This document shows positions 1 to 6,437 of a DNA stretch of 12,984 nucleotides, one piece after another. Source of the stretch: Cellvibrio sp. (lineage in GTDB: Bacteria > Pseudomonadota > Gammaproteobacteria > Pseudomonadales > Cellvibrionaceae). How positions within the stretch are numbered: position 1 is the stretch's first letter; each line of letters opens with the position of its first letter. Where the stretch lies: NCBI GenBank assembly GCA_003524365.1, contig DQHS01000065.1, forward strand, positions 1-12,984. The letters are read 5' to 3'. Made by a program: the position numbers and the translations under genes. The notes beneath the pieces were generated by a model. The model did no database searches, was not told the origin of the DNA, and saw only the letters and a program-made list of their open reading frames with translations.

Positions 1-1063
1 AGCCGTCTGTTGTTGAAAAAATTTGATCGCCAAAACCACTTCCGCCTGTACCTGTGTATTGAAATTGCCAGACATTGGTACTGGACACAATAATATGATT
101 GGCGTCATTTGGATCGACTGACACACCACCAAATGCATGATTAAAACCAGCCGGTGAAATGTTAGACCAAGTATTGGCGGAAGGATTGTATTTCCACACT
201 TGCCCTTGATCCATAGGCTCAGGCTGCGCCCAATGACCATGCGGACCTGAGCCATTTGCGTACACAATAATTAGATTGCCATTTTTATCCTGAACCGCGC
301 GTACCGGCATTAAACCGGCAGGGCCGCCACTAATTGCAGAGAAAGTCTGGCCGGCATCTTTGGATTGATAAAAGTTTGCGCCTACCGTTGGGTAGCGCGA
401 AATTCCTGCAAAGATTGTTTGAGTCGCGCCATTAGCACCGCTCGTCGGATCGAGCAAAACGAAGCTGACTCCGTTCTCATTCGGCGTAGTAGTCACATCC
501 AATCCACTCAAACGCGACCAAGTTGCACCCGCATCAGTCGATTTAAATAAACCGTTCCAACGGGTACCCGTGTACAACGTATTAGAATTGAGAGGGTCAA
601 CATGTAGCTTCTCACCGCTTGACCGCCCAATACCATTTCCATGGGCCTTAAATTGACTGGAAACATCAACAATCGAAAACGTTTTACCGTAATCATTAGA
701 GCGCAGTATGGCTGTCTTTCCATTATTGAAATAAGAAAGACCCACCAGCATATAAACCTTGGCTGAATCTTGCGGATCTAACGCAATTGATTCAACACCT
801 AAATACCCTACCTGGTCTTCACTGACCCAGTCAGTCAGGGAAACCCAGCGGGACTGAGCATGATCCCAACGATAAGCACCGCCAACGTCGGTACGAGCAT
901 AAAATAAATTTTGTTGCGTCCTGCTAGGAATCACCGCGCTTACAAACCCACCACCGCCCATGGCTACGCTATCCCAAGTATATTCTTCTGCAAATACAGC
1001 GCAGCTATTAACAAAAATTGCAAATACGAAAAGTAATTGCGGAACGTACTTTAAAATTTTCAT
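1..1063 (-). CDS. Secreted GH74 xyloglucanase, N-terminal part (runs off left edge)
   Basis: An open frame of 354 codons runs from ATG at 1063 to the left edge without a stop, so only about the first half of a typical ~740-residue GH74 catalytic region is present. Residues 1-25 are a signal peptide (hydrophobic run, then Val-Phe-Ala before Glu26). Cys21 in 'VNSC' is a poor lipobox, so secretion by signal peptidase I is favoured. The mature protein opens with YTWDSVAMGGGGFVSAVI and then NLFYARTDVGGAYRWD at 52-67, the hallmark start of the GH74 beta-propeller. Asp59 in TDVGG is, from family knowledge, the likely catalytic base. Repeated Asp-box-like phrases follow (LRSNDYGKTF, FKSTDAGATW, YQSKDAGQTF). 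Family role: endo-cleavage of xyloglucan outside the cell. The gene follows the halogenase cluster on the same strand but is separated by about 800 bases. The ribosome site is weak (GGGG seven bases upstream). Family call is firm; endo versus exo mode cannot be read. Confidence 0.93.
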   Translation of the reverse strand, partial: MKILKYVPQLLFVFAIFVNSCAVFAEEYTWDSVAMGGGGFVSAVIPSRTQQNLFYARTDVGGAYRWDHAQSRWVSLTDWVSEDQVGYLGVESIALDPQDSAKVYMLVGLSYFNNGKTAILRSNDYGKTFSIVDVSSQFKAHGNGIGRSSGEKLHVDPLNSNTLYTGTRWNGLFKSTDAGATWSRLSGLDVTTTPNENGVSFVLLDPTSGANGATQTIFAGISRYPTVGANFYQSKDAGQTFSAISGGPAGLMPVRAVQDKNGNLIIVYANGSGPHGHWAQPEPMDQGQVWKYNPSANTWSNISPAGFNHAFGGVSVDPNDANHIIVSSTNVWQFQYTGTGGSGFGDQIFSTTDG

Positions 1064-1085
1064 CTCGTTACCCCAAAAAGAATGT

Positions 1086-1115
1086 TAACCCGGTATTGAT
1101 AGCCGAACCAGGTTA
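1086..1115. promoter_or_regulatory. Imperfect inverted repeat in the GH74 leader
   Basis: TAACCCGGT at 1086-1094 faces ACCAGGTTA at 1107-1115, giving nine-base arms with one mismatch and a 12-base spacer. It lies 23-52 bases upstream of the GH74 start. It could be an operator or a leader hairpin. No regulator family is recognised, and chance is possible. Confidence 0.3.
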
Positions 1116-1545
1116 GCAATTGATTATTTTTAATTTATTTCTAACACCATTTTTATATGGGAGGATTCAACCGCGAAGTGCATAACCGTTTAAGCAACTA
1201 ATGCTGCCATTTCTTTCTATCTGCATAGAAACAGCTGGTGTTTTGAAAGCCTACGTTTTTCTGGGACGATTATTTAATCCATCAACCAATTTTTTTTAGG
1301 GGTTTTGCACTCACCGTTTTATTTTTATATCAAATCAGGCAATAAAAAGGGATAAATGTAGACTTTAATAAATCTAAATTTATCCCATCAAGCAGGGGAG
1401 CCCATGAGTAGACAGCCTTACGGAATGAAGTTCCGCATTCACTCTCATAGAATGCCCTATGTTAGAGATTAATTAATATTTAAATAGCATATAAATTAAA
1501 AAAAATAACAATATTCATTTTTTCAAGTAAAACTCAATGATGATC
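1116..1545. other. AT-rich intergenic region upstream of the GH74 gene
   Basis: I see no supported gene in this AT-rich stretch. It probably carries the GH74 promoter, but no -35/-10 pair stands out. It also holds the hairpin listed at 1341-1386 and two very small inverted repeats near 1420-1462. Confidence 0.6.
1341..1386 (-). terminator. Possible weak intrinsic terminator after the halogenase operon
   Basis: GGGATAAAT (1349-1357) pairs perfectly with ATTTATCCC (1378-1386). The stem continues with TAGA/TCTA (1359-1362 with 1373-1376) after one mismatch. Read on the minus strand, the stem is followed by CTTTTTATT, as in an intrinsic terminator. The stem is AT-rich, so strength is doubtful. 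It would stop transcripts from the halogenase genes before GH74. Confidence 0.4.
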
Positions 1546-1587
1546 TGTACTAGCCGCGACTTGATCTGACACTTCTACTTGAAAGAA

Positions 1588-1649
1588 GAGAGTTACCGGT
1601 TTTGAATATGGGTGTCGAATCCTGAATCAAAACCAACGAGGTAACTCTC
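1588..1649 (+). promoter_or_regulatory. Leader hairpin covering the relic transposase ribosome site
   Basis: GAGAGTTACC (1588-1597) is the exact reverse complement of GGTAACTCTC (1640-1649). Directly inside, GGTTTTGA (1598-1605) pairs with TCAAAACC (1627-1634), leaving a five-base bulge (1635-1639). The 18-pair structure ends immediately before the ATG at 1650 and includes part of the GAGG ribosome site. Such a structure could limit transposase translation when transcripts enter from outside the element (inference). Confidence 0.55.
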
Positions 1650-1724
1650 ATGCTACACACTACCAATCCCATTATTAAACACAAAGCGGGTTTACTGAAT
1701 AGGGATAATGCAATTTTTTTATGA
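1650..1724 (+). pseudogene. Truncated transposase start
   Basis: ATG at 1650 follows a ribosome site eight to eleven bases upstream. Seventeen codons look like a genuine transposase N-terminus ending ...KAGLLN at 1700. The sequence then switches to unrelated codons (RDNAIFL) and stops at TGA 1722-1724. The break is a deletion or recombination junction rather than a point mutation, because no homologous continuation is seen in any frame nearby. It lies opposite in strand to the surrounding genes. Confidence 0.5.
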
Positions 1725-1867
1725 CATTTAGGGCCTGCTGACGTTTGGTTATAGGATTTTATTCTCAAGGAAGCGCCAAAAATATTATTCTCATAAACCC
1801 TTTTGTTTCCAATGCAATGGCGCTTCAACATCATACATAAATACATTTCCCCAAGTTGGCTGAACAC
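1725..1867. other. Stretch after the halogenase operon, possible second relic
   Basis: No secure gene is seen here. GAAGCGCCA (1770-1778) and TGGCGCTTC (1818-1826) form perfect nine-base inverted arms 39 bases apart. On the minus strand, just past the last halogenase stop, a short frame reads NVFMYDVEAPLHWKQKGL before a stop, which looks protein-like but has no start of its own. An overlapping 105-codon GTG frame spans the transposase relic on the other strand and is not credible as a gene. Confidence 0.35.
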
Positions 1868-3370
1868 TTAACCAAGATATTTATTTAAATAATCCCTATG
1901 GTCATCCAACAAGGTAACTCTTTCTGATACCGCCGAATGAATATTAGATAGAAAATTTTTGTGCTCACCTTTACTCAGCATATCCGCCAAAGGATGATAG
2001 CTATCCGGCATTAATCCTTGGCCAATTAGCACCGCAAACCAGCTGTGTTCTTTAAATAACTCAGCATGCTGCACATTACAACTTGCACTGGCTTTAAATA
2101 ATCCCAAACGTTCTTTAAGTGACTCCGGCAGTTCCATGTCCTGACAGTGACGCCAAAATTCCGTGTCGTTTCGCTCGGTAAGTTTGTAGTGTGCAATCAA
2201 AAAATCCCTAATATTCTGGTACTCAGCATGTATTTTTTGATTGAAGGTAGTGATGACATAGGGATCAAAATTATTCTTGGGTAAATGAGCCAACAATTTA
2301 GTGATCGTAGATTGAACGAGATATATAGCGGTTGACTCCAGCGGCTCCAGAAAGCCACCCGAAAGCCCGCAGGCAATGACATTTTTATCCCATATTTTCT
2401 TTCGATAGCCGGACTTAAATTTTATAATTCGAGGCTCACCTAATGGCTTTCCTTCTATCGAAGTCACCAGCGACTGTGTGGCTAATTCGTCGCTGATGTA
2501 CTGGCTGGCATATACATACCCATTCCCTATCCGGTTCTGAAGTGGAATTCGCCACTGCCAGCCGTATTCTTTTGCAGTAGAGCAGGTGTATGGCTTTAGC
2601 GGACCGACATCGGATTCGCAAGGCATGACCACTGCCGAGTCACAGGGTAGCCAGTGCGACCAATCAATAAATTCCGAGCCTAAGGTTTTACCAATCAAGA
2701 GCGATGAAAACCCGGTGCAATCAAGAAAAAGATGCCCTGCAATTTTTTCGCCGGATTTAAGTACCAAAGATTCAACATGGCCAGTTGTTGGATTCTGCTC
2801 GACCGCGACGATTTCACCCTCTACTCTGGTTACGCCACGAGTTTCAGCATAAGTGCGCAGGTATTTGGCAACCAGTGCCGCGTCAAAATGGTATGCACAA
2901 TTGACAGAAGGTAAATCAGGTCTCGGATTGCCTTCCATACGACTGCATTTATTCTCGCGTGCGGCGAGCGTTTCCGCATTGAACAAACCAAAATCACTGC
3001 TTCCCCCCTCCTCGCGGTTCCTTAGCCAATAGTGAATAAAGTCGATTCCATTTAACGGGGCACCAATACCACCAAATGGGTGAAAGTACGATTCGCCTTT
3101 GCGAGTCCAGTCAATAAACTCAATGCCTAATTTATAGGTACCTTGCGTTTTTTGAAGGAAATCCCCCTCATCAATACCTAGAAAGCCAGTATAAAGTTGA
3201 ATATTGGGAATAGTGGCTTCACCCACACCAATAGAACCAATCACCTCTGACTCGATCAAGGTAATATCGTACTTATCTTTTCCTTGCAATTTGGAAAGGG
3301 CGGCAGCCAGCATCCAACCCGAGGTGCCGCCACCCGCAATGACGATTTTATTTATTGTTGCATTGAGCAT
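1868..3370 (-). CDS. Flavin-dependent halogenase family protein (tryptophan halogenase-like), third in cluster
   Basis: A 500-residue member of the family typified by PrnA and RebH, which use FADH2, O2 and halide to halogenate aromatic rings. The FAD motif GGGTSGW is at 13-19 and GVGEAT at 48-53. The catalytic Lys is K80 (GTYKLGIEF), the WxWxIP signature is W271-P276 (WQWRIP), and FLEPLESTAIY with the catalytic Glu (E345) is at 341-350. All key residues are present, so it should be active. The ATG at 3370 is chosen because it gives the same short lead before the KIVIxGGG strand as in its two paralogues. Upstream TTG 3394 and ATG 3391 remain possible; the latter would lie four bases after the previous stop. 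It is closely similar by eye to the gene at 4865-6370. The substrate is unknown; free tryptophan is not implied. Confidence 0.9.
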   Translation of the reverse strand: MLNATINKIVIAGGGTSGWMLAAALSKLQGKDKYDITLIESEVIGSIGVGEATIPNIQLYTGFLGIDEGDFLQKTQGTYKLGIEFIDWTRKGESYFHPFGGIGAPLNGIDFIHYWLRNREEGGSSDFGLFNAETLAARENKCSRMEGNPRPDLPSVNCAYHFDAALVAKYLRTYAETRGVTRVEGEIVAVEQNPTTGHVESLVLKSGEKIAGHLFLDCTGFSSLLIGKTLGSEFIDWSHWLPCDSAVVMPCESDVGPLKPYTCSTAKEYGWQWRIPLQNRIGNGYVYASQYISDELATQSLVTSIEGKPLGEPRIIKFKSGYRKKIWDKNVIACGLSGGFLEPLESTAIYLVQSTITKLLAHLPKNNFDPYVITTFNQKIHAEYQNIRDFLIAHYKLTERNDTEFWRHCQDMELPESLKERLGLFKASASCNVQHAELFKEHSWFAVLIGQGLMPDSYHPLADMLSKGEHKNFLSNIHSAVSERVTLLDDHRDYLNKYLG

Positions 3371-3395
3371 AGTAACCCCAACAGGACACATCAAT

Positions 3396-4859
3396 TCAGT
3401 TTAAAGAATCAGATTCAGTTATTGTTTTAGCGATGGACTTTAATAAAATATAAAACCGTTCTTTCAGTATTTCTTCCGGAATGGAGTCAACAAATGGGTC
3501 ATGGTTCATAGCACCCAATAGCGAGCCATTCAGTAAATACGTCCAGCTATGTTCATCAAATGTTTCATCTTCCAATAGCGAAACAAAACCAATCTTTTTA
3601 AACACCTCCATTTTTTTAACAAGGGATTCTGGCAAACTTAATGTACGGTAGACGTTCCAAAATTCGTCATCTGTTCTGCCATTTAAACAGTAATGTGCCA
3701 ACTGGAAGTCTCTTAGGCGAAACATATGGGAGGTAAATCGCTCATTGAATTTTTTTGACTCGAGCGCTTGATTGGAATCCTGCGGAAAATAATCCCGCAA
3801 TAATGAAAGAGACGTGACCAACGGGAATAGCTCTACCGCATCCAGACTATCCAGCGAACAGGCCGCCGAACCAACGCCAATACAATTTCCAGACCATGGC
3901 TTGTTGATCACCCCGTAACTGCAATCTTCTTCTGGCGAGGGTGATAATGCTGCGCCACATAAAACAGAAACTTTTTTAATGACGTTCTCATGTGATATGT
4001 GGGCGGAAGAATAGTGTATTTGGACTGCAGTTCTATCCTCCAGTGGATATAAACCAAACCATCCCTCAGCAAACGCTGTGATTTGACTAAAACCAGGCGT
4101 GGTTTGAAATTTATTTACCGAGCAGGATATTTGCTTGTCACATTTAAACCACGCCGACCAGCTTTCAAATTCATTGTTGCCCATCTCCCTGAGCAAGCGC
4201 CGTTTACTTCCGGATGCATCGATAAAAAGATCACCTGAAATATAATCTCCATCGGTTAATAAAAGTCCATCTATATTTCCATCATTAACCGTTATCGTGT
4301 GAATGTCTGAAGCCCTGTGATTAACGCCTCGCGCAATAGCGGCACGCTTTATTGCAGCCGTGTAATTCGATGCATCCAAGTGATAGCCATAACTCGGAGT
4401 CTGCAGACTTTCGTCGGCACATTTAATGACGAGCTTTCCATGCTTGGCAGCTAAAATACCCAAGCTGAACTCCTCAAATGAAGCACTCAAGCCGCTTTTA
4501 TGTGCTTTTTGCCAGCATTGGTAAAACTTTGCGCCAGCGATATCCACACCTGGTTTGTCATAGGCAATGAAATAGTCATTCTGATAAGCATTCCACCCAC
4601 TAAAGCGTTGCGCATAGAAACGTGTAGATTTGGCCGAACGCAGAAGCGCCTCCTCATTAGCCCCCAGCCGCTCATGAAGGTGGCGATAACCGGGAAGAAC
4701 CGGAAAGCATTTATGAGGTGATATTGAGTACCCGGTATCAATGAGCTCAACATCATTATCCACACCGTACTTTAGAAATTCAGTTTTGATAAATAATGCA
4801 GTCAACCAGGCATCTATTCCCGCACCCACTACCACTATTTTTTTAATATTTATTGTCAT
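3396..4859 (-). CDS. Degenerate flavin-halogenase paralogue, middle of cluster
   Basis: A 487-residue protein aligned along its length with the flanking halogenases. The shared C-terminal pattern is RLRDFQLAHYCLNGRTDDEFW at about 381-401, then LPESL and EHSW. The functional motifs are altered. GGGTxGW has become GAGIDAW (12-18) and GVGEAT reads HKCFPV (49-54). The catalytic-Lys position holds Phe in STRFYAQRF. WxWxIP is WFGLYP (267-272), and LEPLEST is LDSLDAV (336-342), with Asp for the catalytic Glu. The frame is intact with no internal stop, so the protein is maintained. The five-base gap after the upstream stop suggests translational coupling, since no clear ribosome site is seen. It may be a non-catalytic partner of the flanking enzymes or a flavoprotein with another reaction (inference). 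A halogenase label transferred by homology would be misleading. Confidence 0.88.
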   Translation of the reverse strand: MTINIKKIVVVGAGIDAWLTALFIKTEFLKYGVDNDVELIDTGYSISPHKCFPVLPGYRHLHERLGANEEALLRSAKSTRFYAQRFSGWNAYQNDYFIAYDKPGVDIAGAKFYQCWQKAHKSGLSASFEEFSLGILAAKHGKLVIKCADESLQTPSYGYHLDASNYTAAIKRAAIARGVNHRASDIHTITVNDGNIDGLLLTDGDYISGDLFIDASGSKRRLLREMGNNEFESWSAWFKCDKQISCSVNKFQTTPGFSQITAFAEGWFGLYPLEDRTAVQIHYSSAHISHENVIKKVSVLCGAALSPSPEEDCSYGVINKPWSGNCIGVGSAACSLDSLDAVELFPLVTSLSLLRDYFPQDSNQALESKKFNERFTSHMFRLRDFQLAHYCLNGRTDDEFWNVYRTLSLPESLVKKMEVFKKIGFVSLLEDETFDEHSWTYLLNGSLLGAMNHDPFVDSIPEEILKERFYILLKSIAKTITESDSLN

Positions 4860-4864
4860 GAGAT

Positions 4865-6370
4865 CTATACTTGGAGAGTTTTCAGGTAGCTATTTAAAAA
4901 CGTTTTATGCAATGGCGTATTTTCAGCTCTTGCATCAATTTTATACTTGGTTTCTTTCAAAACCTTCTCAATCTCGGAGAGAGGAAGTCCCGCAACAAAA
5001 GGGTCATATCCTACGTTTTTCACACCTTGTCCATTAAAAATGGATACCCAACTCGGAACGGTGAACAACCCGAACTGATACCATTCGACATGCCCCCTCT
5101 TCTTGAATATGTTAATTTTTTCGGTAAGTTCCTCCGGCACGCGCATTTCCCGACAATAATTCCACAGTTCTGAATCCTTCCTGTCATTCAAGTGATAGTG
5201 AAGAATTAAAAAATCTCTAATTCGATCATACTCAACATCCATAAGACGATTAAATTCGTTGCTCTCAGCGCCGTGCGAAGGAGACACGCTGAATAACTTA
5301 GTGAAATTTATAATTGCAGCCTGAATTAGATAAATACTGGTAGATTCCAATGGCTCAAGAAACCCACTTGATAAACCTATTGCGAGGCAATTATTTACCC
5401 AAGACTTTTTATAGCGCCCCGACTTAAATTTAATTAGCCTCGGGGTCTCACTGGATTGCCCACCAACAGACTCAACCAGTGAATCCACTGCTTTCTGGTC
5501 AGATAAAAACGCGCTGGAATAAACGTAACCATTACCTGTTCGGTGCTGTAATGGAATTTTCCACTGCCAACCGCCCTCTTTCGCAGTTGAAGTCGTATAA
5601 GGCGGTAAATCAGGAAGTTTTTCACTGGGGAGCGCGATGGCACGATCGCAAACCAGCCATTTCGACCAGTCCTCAAACTCAACCCCCAGCGTTTTGGAAA
5701 GCAACAGCGAGCGCAGCCCTGAACAATCGATAAAAAAATCGCCGGCTATAGTCAAACCGCTCTCCAACCTTACCGATGAAATATTTCCTGTGTCTTTATT
5801 TCTCTCAACATAATCGATTTTTCCATCGATTTCAGAAACGCTTTTGTTTTTACAAAACTCCCGTAAATATTCAGCGTATAGCGAAGCATCAAAATGATAG
5901 CCATATTTGTAAGTTGAGGAAATGCAATTGGCATCATTGGAAAAAAGTTCAAATTTATTTTGTCTGCAAAGTGCTATGGCGTAAGAGTAGTCCGAAAGAT
6001 CAGCAATCTTTTTTTCCTGACTTATTTTTGAATATAGACCGTAAAAGCTAGCGGTATTTTGGTTGGTGCCATAAACACCAAAGGGATGGTAGTAATTAGA
6101 TCCAAGCTTTCCCCAATCAACAAACTTGATTCCCAATTTAAAGGTTGCTTTGGTTTTTTTCATCATATCAACTTCAGAAATACCCAAGCGGGCATTGAAG
6201 TCTTTCATATGCGGTAAGGTTGCCTCGCCTACCCCAATACTGCCAATCTCTTTTGACTCGATTAGCGTGATTTGAAAATTATTATTTGCATAGAGCGTCG
6301 ACAATGCCGCCGCCGTCATCCACCCGGCAGTGCCACCACCAACAATAACGATCTTATAGGGCGCTTGCAT
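4865..6370 (-). CDS. Flavin-dependent halogenase family protein (tryptophan halogenase-like), first in cluster
   Basis: A 501-residue protein with the full halogenase signature. GGGTAGW is at 11-17 for FAD and GVGEAT at 46-51. The catalytic Lys is K78 (ATFKLGIKF), equivalent to Lys79 of PrnA. WQWKIP is at 268-273, and SGFLEPLESTSIY holds E342, equivalent to the catalytic Glu of PrnA. At about 500 residues it is slightly shorter than PrnA-type enzymes. It is likely cytoplasmic, with no signal peptide, and would need FADH2 from a separate reductase, which is not in this window. Its start is fixed by a good ribosome site (GGAG, seven bases upstream). It is the first gene after the receptor, directly behind a terminator-like hairpin, and its stop lies five bases before the next start. 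Related genes beside TonB receptors are known in Xanthomonas and Caulobacter-type bacteria; physiological substrates are mostly unknown. Confidence 0.92.
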   Translation of the reverse strand: MQAPYKIVIVGGGTAGWMTAAALSTLYANNNFQITLIESKEIGSIGVGEATLPHMKDFNARLGISEVDMMKKTKATFKLGIKFVDWGKLGSNYYHPFGVYGTNQNTASFYGLYSKISQEKKIADLSDYSYAIALCRQNKFELFSNDANCISSTYKYGYHFDASLYAEYLREFCKNKSVSEIDGKIDYVERNKDTGNISSVRLESGLTIAGDFFIDCSGLRSLLLSKTLGVEFEDWSKWLVCDRAIALPSEKLPDLPPYTTSTAKEGGWQWKIPLQHRTGNGYVYSSAFLSDQKAVDSLVESVGGQSSETPRLIKFKSGRYKKSWVNNCLAIGLSSGFLEPLESTSIYLIQAAIINFTKLFSVSPSHGAESNEFNRLMDVEYDRIRDFLILHYHLNDRKDSELWNYCREMRVPEELTEKINIFKKRGHVEWYQFGLFTVPSWVSIFNGQGVKNVGYDPFVAGLPLSEIEKVLKETKYKIDARAENTPLHKTFLNSYLKTLQV

Positions 6371-6377
6371 ATCAATA

Positions 6378-6381
6378 CTCC
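6378..6381 (-). promoter_or_regulatory. Ribosome binding site of the first halogenase
   Basis: GGAG lies seven bases before the ATG at 6370 and only four bases beyond the T-tract of the preceding hairpin. Folding of the hairpin, or transcription stopping there, would directly affect supply of this site. It is the only clear ribosome site in the three-gene cluster. Confidence 0.75.
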
Positions 6382-6385
6382 AGAT

Positions 6386-6423
6386 AAAAAAACGCTGCTG
6401 CCTTTTGGGCAGCAGCGTTTTTT
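6386..6423 (-). terminator. Strong intrinsic terminator or attenuator between receptor and halogenases
   Basis: CGCTGCTGCC (6393-6402) pairs perfectly with GGCAGCAGCG (6408-6417) around a five-base loop. The stem extends by six A-T pairs at its base, and on the minus strand seven T follow. It starts 15 bases after the receptor stop (6438). The symmetric A and T tracts let it work on either strand. As no promoter is evident in the short gap to the halogenase start, the hairpin probably lets part of the transcription through, or acts as a stabilising 3' end for receptor mRNA (inference). Confidence 0.88.
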
Positions 6424-6437
6424 ACCCACGTTTGGTA

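Larger units (their letters stand above)
1546..1724 (+). mobile_element. Relic of the left end of an insertion sequence, probably IS481-like
   Basis: The stretch begins TGTACTAGCCGCGACTTGATC, which has the TGT start and layout of an insertion-sequence end. A leader with a hairpin, a GAGG ribosome site and the first codons of a transposase follow. The encoded start MLHTTNPIIKHKAGLLN resembles from memory the start of IS481-type transposases (II-x-K-x-GLL followed by an LGN-VSKAC helix). The rest of the transposase and the right end are missing, so the element is dead. The family call needs a database comparison. Confidence 0.5.

Noticed and set aside
1410..1462. Two small inverted repeats (CGGAA/TTCCG and CATAG/CTATG)
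   Set aside because: Five-base arms are expected by chance, and neither is followed by a T-tract or placed at a gene border.
1550..1867. 105-codon minus-strand frame directly after the last halogenase stop
   Set aside because: It starts with GTG one base from the previous stop, runs antisense through the transposase relic and its hairpin, and shows no domain or consistent composition.
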